NCBI GenBank assembly: GCA_036960305.1
Contig: JBALWA010000018.1
Location: forward strand, 1 to 64,000
Direction of reading: 5' to 3'
Length of the DNA: 64,000 nt
Origin: JBALVT01 sp036960305
GTDB taxonomy: Bacteria > Pseudomonadota > Gammaproteobacteria > Pseudomonadales > Halieaceae
Shown: in pieces, positions 17,284-26,589 of the stretch
How the letters are laid out: each line of letters opens with the position of its first letter
Position numbering within the stretch: position 1 is the first letter of the stretch
Notes under the pieces: model-generated
Told to the model about the DNA's origin: nothing
Seen by the model: the letters and a program-made list of their open reading frames with translations, nothing else
Databases searched by the model: none
Program-made: the position numbers and the translations under genes

Positions 17284-17751
17284 TCAGTCTTGTTCGCTGA
17301 TTACCGCTGGACCATATCCCGTTATGAATTCTTTCGGCATGCGCCGTGGGCGCCCACTGGCCAGGTCAATACAAACGAAACGCATGCCGGCGCGCAAAAG
17401 GGTGACGCCATCACTGGGCCTGATGACCTGGAAGCGGCGATGCATGGTCAACTTCTTGTCCCAGTGCGTGATCCAGGTCGCGACGGCGATAGGGTCGCCC
17501 TCGTGCGACGCTTGTAGGTAGTCATATTCACTATGGGTGATGGCCATGGCGCGGTTGACTGCACGATAGCTGTCGAGGTCCAGTCCCAGGGAAACCGAAT
17601 GTGCCCAGGCAACCTGTTCACACCATTTCACGTAGACGGTGTTATTGGTGTGGTTGAGGCCGTCTATATCCTCTGGCTTGACCATGGTCTCCAGGGTGAA
17701 GGGTGCGGGCTCATCCCAGAGAGTAGCAAGGGCTGGCACAGAACTATTCAT
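17284..17751 (-). CDS. Acyl-CoA thioesterase, YbgC/FadM-like hotdog fold
   Basis: Hotdog-fold thioesterase of the 4HBT type, 155 aa. The active-site segment VKPEDIDGLNHTNNTVYVKWCEQ contains an Asp and Asn/His arranged as in YbgC/FadM proteins, with a second strand motif (MAITHSEYDYLQASHEGD). Likely substrate is an acyl-CoA; chain length cannot be told from sequence. The start ATG overlaps the stop of nhaC in an ATGA junction, so the pair is translationally coupled, which is an unusual partner for an antiporter. A longer upstream reading to 17925 lies inside nhaC and is rejected. Confidence 0.82.
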   Translation of the reverse strand: MNSSVPALATLWDEPAPFTLETMVKPEDIDGLNHTNNTVYVKWCEQVAWAHSVSLGLDLDSYRAVNRAMAITHSEYDYLQASHEGDPIAVATWITHWDKKLTMHRRFQVIRPSDGVTLLRAGMRFVCIDLASGRPRRMPKEFITGYGPAVISEQD

Positions 17752-19226
17752 GCTTGTTCGGGCTCCCCTGTTGTGGGAAGGCTTTCCAATGGTTTCTGGG
17801 CAATATTGTAAAAGCCATACAGGACGGCGATGACGGGACACAAATAGTTGAAAAAGGCGAAGGGGGCGTAGCTGAATGTTGCGACACCCAGCGTTGCAGC
17901 CATATAGGCGCCACAGGTATTCCACGGGATTAAGGCTGAGGTCAAGGTAGCGGAGTCCTCCAGGGTGCGCGAGAGGTTGAGGCCGGACAGTCCGCGCCGC
18001 TGGTATTCATCCTTGAACATCCTGCCGGGTAGGGCGACAGATATGAACTGGTCCGCGGCCAGAATATTGGTGCTGATACAGGTCGCTACCGTTGTCGCTA
18101 CCAGGGAGCCATTACTCTTGACTCCCCTGAGTGCGAGATTCAGCAGATACTTGAGAATACCGGTGCGCTCCATGACTCCGCCAAACCCCAGGGCGCAGAT
18201 GATTAGCCACACAGTATTGAGCATACTGCTCATGCCCCCTTTACTGAGTAATGCGTCGAGAAATTCATTACCGCTTTTTGAGGTATAGCCGTCAAACAAA
18301 CTGATCCAGACGCCCTTGAGCAGGATGAAGGGTCGGCTGAGTCCGTCGCTGTCACCCGCCAGTTTGGCCACGGTATCAGGCTGGAAAATAAGGGCAAAGA
18401 CGGCGCCCGTCAGCGCGCTTATTACAATCGCTGGATAGGCGGGGAAGCGCTTGTAAATCAGGCCCAGCATGACCGCCAGCGGCAGCAACAGGTGCAGGCC
18501 GAGATTAAATTCAGTGAGCATGCTTTCCTTGAGGGCCTCTATTTCCCTGGGTGTAGCGGCATCCGAACTGCCGATTGAAGCAAAGATGATCAGGGCGATA
18601 GTGAAACTGGGAATGGTGGTCCACAACATATGGCGAATATGGTCGAACAGATCCACGCCGGTTGCGGCTGAAGCCAGGTTGGTGGTGTCCGACATAGGGG
18701 AGAGCTTATCGCCAAAGTAGGCTCCGGAAATGATGGCGCCGGCGGTGATGGAGGGGGACAGATTGAAACTCCCGGCGATACCCATCAAGCCTATTCCCAG
18801 CGTGCCTGCCACCGTCCATGAGCTGCCTATGCTAATAGCGACAATGGCACAAATAACTGCACTGGCGGCATAAAATATGGCGGGATTGAGTACCTGAACG
18901 CCGTAGTAAATCATCGCCGGTACGGTACCACTTAAAATCCAGGTGCCGATCAGCATGCCGACTGACAGCAATATCAGGGTGGGGCCCAGGCCAACAACGA
19001 TACCGGCAATGATTCCCTCCTGGGCCACTTTCCAGGGCATTTTTAGCCTGCGCCCCACAAGTGCTGCGACACAGGTGGCAAGCACCAGGGCGATTTGGTT
19101 GGCGCCATAGGAGGCATCTGAACCGAACAGATAGACCGAGCAGGCCAGCAGGCTTACCAGGAACAGGATGGGAGTGAGCGCCAGCGCCAGAGTGAGTTCA
19201 GGAGGTGCGTACTTTGTGCTGCTCAA
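17748..19226 (-). CDS. nhaC: Na+/H+ antiporter, NhaC family
   Basis: Inner-membrane antiporter that exports Na+ (or in some members exchanges malate/lactate) using the proton gradient. The 492 aa include about twelve hydrophobic segments and conserved patches typical of NhaC, such as GAYFGDKLSPMSDTTNLA and the end segment IPWNTCGAYMAATLGV. I chose the TTG at 19226, preceded by AGGAG eight bases upstream; an in-frame ATG at 19418 adds 64 non-family residues. The out-of-frame ATG within that ribosome-binding region opens only two codons. Coupled to the downstream thioesterase. It suits a marine or saline organism. Confidence 0.9.
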   Translation of the reverse strand: MSSTKYAPPELTLALALTPILFLVSLLACSVYLFGSDASYGANQIALVLATCVAALVGRRLKMPWKVAQEGIIAGIVVGLGPTLILLSVGMLIGTWILSGTVPAMIYYGVQVLNPAIFYAASAVICAIVAISIGSSWTVAGTLGIGLMGIAGSFNLSPSITAGAIISGAYFGDKLSPMSDTTNLASAATGVDLFDHIRHMLWTTIPSFTIALIIFASIGSSDAATPREIEALKESMLTEFNLGLHLLLPLAVMLGLIYKRFPAYPAIVISALTGAVFALIFQPDTVAKLAGDSDGLSRPFILLKGVWISLFDGYTSKSGNEFLDALLSKGGMSSMLNTVWLIICALGFGGVMERTGILKYLLNLALRGVKSNGSLVATTVATCISTNILAADQFISVALPGRMFKDEYQRRGLSGLNLSRTLEDSATLTSALIPWNTCGAYMAATLGVATFSYAPFAFFNYLCPVIAVLYGFYNIAQKPLESLPTTGEPEQA

Positions 19227-19429
19227 GTCATAGACTCCTGGCGGCGGTGAGTGATTGCTGTCGATCTTTTCAAGATTTCCAGAATGCACCAAAAGCCTTA
19301 GAGCGTACAGGCCGAAATCAATCTTAGTCTTCCAGAGCAGTTTCAGTCTGACAGGGCGGTTCACTTGATTTAAGATAGCGATCACCGCGTGCTTTGTTAG
19401 CAATGGGTCGGGAAACAATGGGAGTGGGG

Positions 19430-20590
19430 ATGACAGGGTTCTTTAGGGCGGCATGGCTTTGCGCGCTTGTTCTGATACAAATGTCCGGCTGCACGGGTGT
19501 ATTAACAGCGCCAGAGCCGGAGGTGGCTGAGAGGGACCTGGCTGTCATCGATAGTGGACCTTCTGCGAAAAAAATTCGGGTGAAGATTCTGGTCGAGGGC
19601 CTCAAGGAGCCATGGGGGATGGATTTTCTTCCCGATGGCCGAATGTTGGTGACGGAAAAAGCGGGCGGGCTGAAACTGGTCGACCTGCGAGCGGACAAGT
19701 TGCGCGATGTCAGAGGTGTACCAGCCGTGGCCAATGCTGGACAGGGTGGCTTGATGGATGTACTGGCGCACCCGGCATTTGAGGATAATCGACTGATTTA
19801 CTTCAGTTATACGGTCGAGGAAAACGGCTTGTACAGTACGCAGGTCAGCCGGGCGCGTTTGAAAAATCGCAGTCTCGTAGAACATGAAATTCTCTTTACA
19901 GCCAGGCCCTTTTTTAGTGAGCGTCGGCATTTTGGCTCGCGGCTCCTGCTGGATGAAGGTTATCTCTATATAACGGTGGGCGATCGTGGCAACCGCGATC
20001 TTGCCCAGACCCTCACTACCCATAATGGCAAAGTTCTTCGACTTACCGAAGATGGGCAAACGCCTTTTGACAATCCATTTATTGCCAGTGCCAGCGCTCT
20101 TCCCGAGATCTGGAGCTACGGTCATCGCAATCCCCAAGGCATGGCTAAACATCCTGACACGGGTGAAATATGGATTAGCGAACACGGCCCGCAGGGAGGT
20201 GATGAGATTAACCGTCTGGTAGCCGGTGAAAACTATGGCTGGCCAGTGATTACCTATGGCGAAGAGTATGGCGGTGGCAAAATTGGCGAGGGCACACACA
20301 AGGCGGGGATGATGCAGCCCCTGGCCTACTACACCCCGTCGATAGGGACCGCAGGGATGGATTTTTATTCCGGCGATATTTACCCGGATTGGAAGCCATC
20401 TCTGGTGGTTGCCGGGTTGCGCCTGAACCAGATTGCCCGGCTTGAACTGGGGCCCGAGGGCGTGAGCAGGCGCTACCGATTGCTGGCGGGCCTTGGAATG
20501 CGTATAAGAGACGTAAAGATAGGGCCTGATGGCCTGATATACGCGCTGGCAGAGGGCTCCCGCCTGATTCGCCTGGAACCGGCGAACTAG
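19430..20590 (+). CDS. PQQ-dependent aldose sugar dehydrogenase-like lipoprotein (YliI/Asd type)
   Basis: Six-bladed beta-propeller of the glucose/sorbosone dehydrogenase family (GSDH), as in E. coli YliI. It would oxidise aldose sugars in the periplasm with PQQ. The chosen ATG at 19430 has GGAG five bases upstream and gives a signal peptide ending in a lipobox-like MSGC, so the protein is probably membrane-anchored. Conserved patches are EPWGMDFLPDGRMLVTEK, the SYGHRNPQG calcium/PQQ region and HGPQGGDEIN. Length of 386 aa is normal. Earlier in-frame starts (19394, 19418) are less well supported. PQQ synthesis genes are not in the window. Confidence 0.86.
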   Translation: MTGFFRAAWLCALVLIQMSGCTGVLTAPEPEVAERDLAVIDSGPSAKKIRVKILVEGLKEPWGMDFLPDGRMLVTEKAGGLKLVDLRADKLRDVRGVPAVANAGQGGLMDVLAHPAFEDNRLIYFSYTVEENGLYSTQVSRARLKNRSLVEHEILFTARPFFSERRHFGSRLLLDEGYLYITVGDRGNRDLAQTLTTHNGKVLRLTEDGQTPFDNPFIASASALPEIWSYGHRNPQGMAKHPDTGEIWISEHGPQGGDEINRLVAGENYGWPVITYGEEYGGGKIGEGTHKAGMMQPLAYYTPSIGTAGMDFYSGDIYPDWKPSLVVAGLRLNQIARLELGPEGVSRRYRLLAGLGMRIRDVKIGPDGLIYALAEGSRLIRLEPAN

Positions 20591-20841
20591 TTCCCCGTAC
20601 CACGGATTGCCAGAAATCAGGACATATGTCCACCCCATCCGGGGTCGGTCTGCAGATTCAGCACCTGAATAGTGGTCATTATTCCACCAGTAGGCAAGCT
20701 GTGCTAAAGTCCACGCCCCTTTTGCAATATGCAGGGGGACCAGGTAGGTGAGTCGCTCTAAAATGGTCCATAGAGGCCGTTTGCAGCACCGATGAAAATG
20801 GCGAAAAGCCAGTAGCACACATAGATAGGTTTGGGTTAAAT

Positions 20842-21984
20842 ATGCGCATAGCAATTCCAAAAGAGACGCACCCAGGTGAAAATCGGGTGCCAATCACGCC
20901 CGACACAGCGAAGAAGCTGTGTCGCCTGGGCGCTGATGTGGTGGTTGAAACAGGTATGGGGGTAGGCTCCGGCTTCTCCGATGAGCAATACACCGAGGTG
21001 GGCGCTTCCATCTCCGGTGATCGGGCCGGGTTGTTTGGCAGCGCTGATGTTTTGCTGCGCCTGCGTAAGCCCACCCTGGATGACGTGGCACTGATGAAAT
21101 CCGGTGCGATTAATATCAGTTATCTGGATCCCTTCAACGAGCATGAACTCGTGAATGCCCTCAAGGCACAGGGCGTGACCGCTATCAGTATGGAAATGAT
21201 CCCCCGTACTACGCGCAGCCAGAAGATGGATGCCCTGAGCTCCCAGGCTAACCTGGCCGGCTATGTCATGGTGATGCTGGCAGCGTCCAAATTACCGCGT
21301 ATTTTCCCCATGATGATGACTCCGGCCGGTACCCTTAAACCCGCCAAGGTCTTCATTATTGGTGCCGGTGTGGCCGGTTTGCAGGCGATTGCTACCGCCA
21401 AGCGCCTGGGCGCCAAGGTCACGGCCTTTGATACCCGTCCTGTGGTTGCCGAGCAGGTGCAGTCACTGGGTGCCAAATTCCTCGAAATTGACCTCGGTGA
21501 GGTTGGGGAGACGTCCGGTGGTTACGCTAAAGAGCTGACCCCGGAACAGATCCAGATGCAGCGCGATGCACAGAAAGAATTTATTGCCGACTCCGATGTA
21601 GTGATTACCACCGCCCAGGTGTTTGGCCGCAAGGCGCCGGTGATTGTGACCCGCGACATGGTCGAGGGTATGGCCCCCGGCTCTGTCGTGGTGGATATGG
21701 CCGCCGAGTCTGGCGGTAATGTGGAGGGCTCTGTCGCTAATGAAATCGTCGATATCAACGGTGTCACCGTGATTGGCCAGGGCAACCTGTCCAATGAGGT
21801 GTGCCGGGATGCCAGCCAGATGTACTCCGCCAATCTCTTCAACCTGGTGGAAGACAACTGGGACAAGGAGGCCAATATCTTCAAGTTGGATTTCGAAGAC
21901 GACATCCTGCCCGGCTGCATCATTACCCACGGCGGTGACGTGGTGCACGAAACCATCAAGAACATTCTGGAAGGAGGAAGCTGA
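20842..21984 (+). CDS. pntAA: NAD(P) transhydrogenase alpha subunit, NAD(H)-binding part
   Basis: Cytoplasmic NAD(H)-binding domain I of the proton-translocating transhydrogenase that makes NADPH from NADH. The 380 aa represent the split form; in E. coli PntA this is fused to membrane helices. The alanine dehydrogenase/PNT fold is clear from MRIAIPKETHPGENRVPITP. The Rossmann motif IIGAGVAGLQAIATAKRLGAKV and the mobile-loop region with the GYAKELTPEQIQMQ segment are also present. pntAB starts one base after its stop. A 251-base gap precedes it and presumably holds the promoter; I see no strong -35/-10 pair there. Confidence 0.96.
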   Translation: MRIAIPKETHPGENRVPITPDTAKKLCRLGADVVVETGMGVGSGFSDEQYTEVGASISGDRAGLFGSADVLLRLRKPTLDDVALMKSGAINISYLDPFNEHELVNALKAQGVTAISMEMIPRTTRSQKMDALSSQANLAGYVMVMLAASKLPRIFPMMMTPAGTLKPAKVFIIGAGVAGLQAIATAKRLGAKVTAFDTRPVVAEQVQSLGAKFLEIDLGEVGETSGGYAKELTPEQIQMQRDAQKEFIADSDVVITTAQVFGRKAPVIVTRDMVEGMAPGSVVVDMAAESGGNVEGSVANEIVDINGVTVIGQGNLSNEVCRDASQMYSANLFNLVEDNWDKEANIFKLDFEDDILPGCIITHGGDVVHETIKNILEGGS

Positions 21985-21985
21985 C

Positions 21986-22273
21986 ATGGCGATTGTATTC
22001 CTGACATTCATACTCATGTTGTCCATCTTTCTGGGCTTCGAATTGATTACCAAGGTACCTGCTACCTTGCACACGCCGCTGATGTCCGGTGCGAATGCCA
22101 TCTCCGGCATTACCGTGGTGGGCGCCATCAGCCTGGCGGGAACCGGGCAACAGGATCTGGCCAATTGGTTGGGTGCCGGTGCAGTCGCTTTGGCTTCTAT
22201 TAACGTTGTTGGCGGCTATATGGTGACCGACCGCATGCTGGCCATGTTCAAGAAGAAAGAAGGTGGTAAGTAA
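21986..22273 (+). CDS. pntAB: NAD(P) transhydrogenase alpha subunit, membrane part
   Basis: 95-aa membrane subunit with three or four transmembrane helices, part of the proton channel (domain II) of transhydrogenase. Hydrophobic segments run from about 3–22 and 30–75, and the sequence FELITKVPATLHTPLMSGANAISGI is typical, shown here only in part as key residues. A strong GGAGGA ribosome binding site sits within the end of pntAA. Its stop overlaps the pntB start (TAATG). Readings starting upstream at 21773 are out of register with pntAA and are not used. Confidence 0.94.
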   Translation: MAIVFLTFILMLSIFLGFELITKVPATLHTPLMSGANAISGITVVGAISLAGTGQQDLANWLGAGAVALASINVVGGYMVTDRMLAMFKKKEGGK

Positions 22274-23643
22274 TGGAAGCGCTCAATAGTCTTGAATTAT
22301 TCATCCAGTTTGCCTATGTCGCATCAGGCGGGCTCTTTATTTATGGCCTGAAGCTGCTGGGTCACCCTGACAGCGCCAGACGCGGAAACATGGTCTCAGC
22401 GGTAGCGATGTTGGTTGCGATCGTCGTGGCGTTGTTAGACCAGGGTATTGTCGAATACCAGTGGATTTTGTTGGGATTTGTAGTCGGTGGCGTTATTGGT
22501 GGTGCGGTTGCACGCATGGTGCAAATGACGTCCATGCCCGAAATGGTTGCCCTGTTTAACGGTTTTGGCGGTATGGCGAGTCTGTTGGTGGGCTGGGCAT
22601 CGATCTCCACGGCCAGTGGCACCTTTACTATGGTGACCATTGTTTTAGCAATTCTGATAGGTGGGTTGACGTTTACCGGTTCTCTTATCGCCTACGGCAA
22701 GCTGAGCGAGAAAATCGGCAGCGGCGCGGTGATGTTCAAGGGCCAGCAAGTGGTCAACAGCCTGATTGTGCTGGGTATCCTGGGCAGTGCCGCAATGTTC
22801 TGTATTGAGCCTGGCAACCCCCAGTGGTTATACATTGTGATCGCGCTGTCACTGGTGTTTGGTGTGATGGCGGTGATTCCCATTGGCGGTGCCGATATGC
22901 CGGTGGTGATCTCCCTGCTGAACTCCTACTCCGGCCTCGCGGCCTGTGCGGCGGGTTTTGCGATCAACAACAACATCCTGATTGTCGCCGGATCGCTGGT
23001 GGGTGCCTCCGGCATCATCCTGACCCAGATCATGTGTAAGGCCATGAACCGCTCCTTGAGCAATGTGTTGTTCAGTGGTTTTGGTTCCGTCAGCGATGAC
23101 ACCACCGTGGTTGAGGGCGAAATCAAGCCGATTACAGCCGAAGATGCCTATTACGTCCTGGAAGCCGCCACCAATGTGGCGATCATCCCGGGTTATGGCA
23201 TGGCGGTAGCGCAGGCCCAGCACGTGGTAAAGGAGCTCACTGAGTTACTGGAGCAGAATGGCGCGGAAGTAAACTTCGGCATTCACCCGGTGGCGGGGCG
23301 TATGCCCGGTCACATGAACGTGTTGCTGGCTGAGGCCGATGTGCCCTACGAGCAGTTGCTGGAGATGGATGAGATCAACCCGCGTATGGAAAACGTGGAT
23401 GTGGCGATTGTGATTGGTGCCAATGATGTGGTTAACCCCGCGGCCCGGGAATCCGAGTCCAGCCCGATCTACGGTATGCCGGTGATCAACGTCGACTCCG
23501 CCAGAACGGTGTTTGTCCTGAAGCGCTCTATGGCTTCCGGCTTTGCCGGTATCGAGAACCCCTTGTTCTACAAGGACAACACACGGATGCTGTTTGGCGA
23601 CGCCAAGGCATCCATCGGTACGCTGATACGCGAATTTACTTAA
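22273..23643 (+). CDS. pntB: NAD(P) transhydrogenase beta subunit
   Basis: 456-aa membrane subunit with about nine transmembrane helices and a C-terminal NADP(H)-binding domain III on the cytoplasmic side. The NADP-site motifs are visible: IIPGYGMAVAQAQH (Rossmann-like turn) and the later VIVIGANDVVNPAA and KRSMASGFAGIENPLF segments. Normal length. Translationally coupled to pntAB by a TAATG overlap and followed by a clear terminator, so pntAA-pntAB-pntB form one operon. Confidence 0.96.
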   Translation: MEALNSLELFIQFAYVASGGLFIYGLKLLGHPDSARRGNMVSAVAMLVAIVVALLDQGIVEYQWILLGFVVGGVIGGAVARMVQMTSMPEMVALFNGFGGMASLLVGWASISTASGTFTMVTIVLAILIGGLTFTGSLIAYGKLSEKIGSGAVMFKGQQVVNSLIVLGILGSAAMFCIEPGNPQWLYIVIALSLVFGVMAVIPIGGADMPVVISLLNSYSGLAACAAGFAINNNILIVAGSLVGASGIILTQIMCKAMNRSLSNVLFSGFGSVSDDTTVVEGEIKPITAEDAYYVLEAATNVAIIPGYGMAVAQAQHVVKELTELLEQNGAEVNFGIHPVAGRMPGHMNVLLAEADVPYEQLLEMDEINPRMENVDVAIVIGANDVVNPAARESESSPIYGMPVINVDSARTVFVLKRSMASGFAGIENPLFYKDNTRMLFGDAKASIGTLIREFT

Positions 23644-23665
23644 GCAAGCATGTAGTGGTACTAAC

Positions 23666-23693
23666 AACGCCGACCTTTGTGTCGGCGTTTTTC
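23666..23693 (+). terminator. Terminator of the pnt operon
   Basis: AACGCCGAC, loop CTTTGT and GTCGGCGTT form a perfect 9-bp stem followed by TTTT, 22 bases after the pntB stop. Confidence 0.88.
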
Positions 23694-23884
23694 ATTCAGC
23701 CATGCCATCCTGTCTGGCTCTGAATTCATGCCAGACCGGAAAAACAGTGAGAGAGGGCCGGGTTGGTATAAAAATTCGGTACCCCCGGCAGTTGTTTATT
23801 CTATGAGCAGGATCAATGTAGTAATAGGCTGGACAGGTTAATCTCAGGGCTTATTCTATGGGAAATTTGAGTGGAGGGCGCGCG

Positions 23885-24835
23885 ATGGCGGCCAAAAAGA
23901 ATGTAGGGCCAGGGTATACCAAGGCTCAATGGGACAAAAAGGGTCCCGGAACGCCCAAGAAAGGGGCGAAGGTCCGGCCCCTGATGGAAACGCTGCGTGC
24001 GGAACATCGCCATCTGGCGAGTGTGATGGAGCTGTTTCGTGAACAGCTCCACGCCATAGAGCAGGGCGAATTGGTCGATACACACGTGATCTACGAGATT
24101 ATGGACTACCTGGTTCGCTGGCCAGATCGCTTCCACCACCCCCGGGAAGACCTGATCTACGCGCGAGTGGCCGAAATTGACGCCTCCGCCGCGGATAACG
24201 TGGACAGCTTGCAGCGTGAACATGATGTTATGGCCAAGGAATCTCGGGCGGTATTGCGAGATATCGAGCGCTGGCGCGAAGGCGAGGGTGATGGGAACGC
24301 CGTAATCAAGAGCGGCGGAGCGTATGTTGAGCGCCTGTTCGCTCATATGAACAATGAGGAAAAGCTGGTTTTTCCGCAGATTGAAGCGGTTCTTACGGCG
24401 ACCGATTGGCGCGAGCTGGAAATAGATGACCAGTTGCGTCCGGTGACAGACCCAGTCTTTGGGGGGCGTGTTGACCGGGAATTCCGCAATATGGCGCGCA
24501 AACTACGTCGTAAGTTACGTGTGCAGGTCGAGCGCGGAGCGATGATAGAGTGGGTGGGTATCGAGGCGCTGATGGAGTCGATTGAAGTGCTGTCTATGGC
24601 TTATGACAATTCGAAAAATGCGACCGGAGACCACCTGCGCGGAGCGCTGGATGACGCGAAAGTCATGATCCGGGAGAACCTGTTAACCGGGCCCTTGCGC
24701 TGTGTAGTAAACAACACGAAAATCACTTTTGATCTTGTTGGCGACGTGGTGGATATTACCAAGGACGCTATCGAGGATCTGTCCCGGGTTAATCAGGCGC
24801 GTAAAGACCGCGTGCGCCTGGTAGCTGGCGACTAG
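23885..24835 (+). CDS. Hemerythrin-domain protein with novel C-terminal half
   Basis: 316-aa soluble protein. Residues 32–170 form a hemerythrin-like four-helix bundle with candidate di-iron ligands His41, His84/85, Glu88 (FHHPRED), His113 (REHD), His154 and Glu158/159 (HMNNEEK). This could sense oxygen, nitric oxide or iron, or store O2. Residues 180–316 are helical and charged, with no family I can name. The basic N-terminal 30 residues are lysine-rich. I chose the ATG at 23885 because GGAGGG lies six bases upstream; the ATG at 23858 adds nine residues without a good site. The stop overlaps that of the ABC exporter gene in a CTAG tetranucleotide. Confidence 0.8.
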   Translation: MAAKKNVGPGYTKAQWDKKGPGTPKKGAKVRPLMETLRAEHRHLASVMELFREQLHAIEQGELVDTHVIYEIMDYLVRWPDRFHHPREDLIYARVAEIDASAADNVDSLQREHDVMAKESRAVLRDIERWREGEGDGNAVIKSGGAYVERLFAHMNNEEKLVFPQIEAVLTATDWRELEIDDQLRPVTDPVFGGRVDREFRNMARKLRRKLRVQVERGAMIEWVGIEALMESIEVLSMAYDNSKNATGDHLRGALDDAKVMIRENLLTGPLRCVVNNTKITFDLVGDVVDITKDAIEDLSRVNQARKDRVRLVAGD

Positions 24836-26589
24836 GCCTTTTCTTCACGAAACTGCAGCCTTGCAAGGCGAGCGTAGAGTTCTGAGCTCTCAAGAAGGGA
24901 TTCGTGGGTGCCTGTTGCGACCACTTTTCCCCCGTCGAGAACAGCGATCTTGTCTGCGTGCAGAATCGTGGACAGGCGGTGGGCGATGATCACCGTCGTG
25001 CGATTTTGCATCAATTCCTGCAGTGCGAGTTGAACCTGGTACTCACTCTCGGTATCCAGGGCGCTTGTCGCTTCATCCAGTAACAGTATGTCCGGGTTAT
25101 TCAGGATTGCCCTTGCCAGCGCTATTCGCTGTCGCTGGCCGCCTGACAGTCTTACGCCCTGCTCCCCCAGATGGCTCTGGTAGCCCTCGGGTAGCATATC
25201 GATAAATTCGTGGGCATGGGCCGCTTTTGCTGCATTCACAATCTCATCATCACTCGCACCCGGTTTGCCGTAGGCGATGTTATAGCGCACATCAGCCGTG
25301 AAAAGCGCAGGTTGTTGTGGCACCAGTGCCATGTGGGCACGTAGTTGTTGCAGGCCCAGTGACTTGATATTCCTGTTATCGAGTATTACGGCACCTTCCT
25401 GTGGGTCGTAAAATCGTTGCAATAGCTCGAAAACTGTCGATTTTCCAGCGCCCGAGGGTCCCACCAACGCCAGGCTCTTGCCCGCCTCGATGTGGAGGCT
25501 GAAGCAGTCCAGTGCCGCTGTGTCGGGCCGGGTGGGATAGTGGAATGTTACCTGGTCAAAACGTAATTCGGCGCGGGATATTTTGTTATCTGCACCAGAC
25601 TCCGTTGACTCAACAATAATGCTGCGGGTGCCCAGTAGGTCCAGCAGTCGCTCAGCTGCGCCGGCCGCACGCTGTAGCTCCCCCCAGACTTCAGAAATGG
25701 TGGCCACACCGCTGCCCACCATGATGGCGTAGAACACGAATGCGCCTAATTCTCCGCCTGTCATGCGGCCACTAATCACGTCCTGGCCTCCCTGCCACAG
25801 CATGCCGGACATGCTGACAAACAGCAGCAGGATGGAGCCGCAAATGAGCATTGAGCGCTGCCATATTCGCCTTCGCGCGATCGCAAAGGCGCGTTCCACC
25901 TCGTTGGCAAAGGCCTGCTTTTCAAAAGCTTCCCGCGTATAGCTCTGAACTATCTTGACATGCTGGATAATCTCCCCGGCGTAACTGCCCACGGTGGCGA
26001 TACTGTCCTGGCTCTCATTTGAGAGCCGTCTTACCCTGCGTCCGAAGATCAAAATAGGCATAAGAATGAGCGGTACGCCCGCTGCGATAATCAGGCTCAG
26101 CTTGAGGTTGGTAATAAACATCATAAACAGGGCGCCCACCAGGGTGAGGCTACTTCGCAGCGCCATACTGAAGGAGGAGCCGATGATGGTCTGTAACAGG
26201 GTGGTATCTGTGGTGAGACGCGACATGATCTCGCCGCTGCGATTGGTTTCAAAATAGCCCGGATGTAAGGTCACGATGTTGTCGAAAACCGCGATCCGTA
26301 GATCTGCGCTGACGCGCTCTCCCAACCAGGACACCTGATAGAAGCGGATAAAGGTGCCGATAGCCATGGCGGCGGCGATGGCTATCAGGAACAGGATGGC
26401 ATTGAGCAGGTCGCCGCGATCCCCGGCAAATCCCTCATCTATCAGGACCTGGACGGCCTTGCCCATTGACAGGGTCGCAGCGGCGGTAAAGAGGAGAGCG
26501 CAACTGGCCGCGACCAGTCGCAATTTGTATTGCTTCAGAAAGCCCAATACGGGCCAGAGTGTGCCCAGGCGGTTGCGATCTGGGTTCAA
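24832..26589 (-). CDS. ABC exporter, fused membrane and ATPase domains (MsbA-like)
   Basis: 585-aa half-transporter working as a homodimer. Six transmembrane helices occupy about 1–310 and the ATPase domain about 335–585. Walker A GPSGAGKST, signature LSGGQRQR, Walker B ILLLDEATSALD and the H-loop IIAHRLST are all intact. It resembles MsbA and bacterial multidrug exporters; the substrate (lipid or drug) cannot be told. The start appears to be TTG at 26589, whose last base pair overlaps the stop of the mscS gene (TTGA), so translation is coupled. An upstream in-frame ATG is not present in a better position. It ends the minus-strand block that begins with priA. Confidence 0.88.
   Translation of the reverse strand: MNPDRNRLGTLWPVLGFLKQYKLRLVAASCALLFTAAATLSMGKAVQVLIDEGFAGDRGDLLNAILFLIAIAAAMAIGTFIRFYQVSWLGERVSADLRIAVFDNIVTLHPGYFETNRSGEIMSRLTTDTTLLQTIIGSSFSMALRSSLTLVGALFMMFITNLKLSLIIAAGVPLILMPILIFGRRVRRLSNESQDSIATVGSYAGEIIQHVKIVQSYTREAFEKQAFANEVERAFAIARRRIWQRSMLICGSILLLFVSMSGMLWQGGQDVISGRMTGGELGAFVFYAIMVGSGVATISEVWGELQRAAGAAERLLDLLGTRSIIVESTESGADNKISRAELRFDQVTFHYPTRPDTAALDCFSLHIEAGKSLALVGPSGAGKSTVFELLQRFYDPQEGAVILDNRNIKSLGLQQLRAHMALVPQQPALFTADVRYNIAYGKPGASDDEIVNAAKAAHAHEFIDMLPEGYQSHLGEQGVRLSGGQRQRIALARAILNNPDILLLDEATSALDTESEYQVQLALQELMQNRTTVIIAHRLSTILHADKIAVLDGGKVVATGTHESLLESSELYARLARLQFREEKA

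Noticed and set aside
19502..20893. 463-codon open frame antisense to the sugar dehydrogenase gene
   Set aside because: It mirrors the sense gene, has no family motifs, and the sense protein is clearly real.
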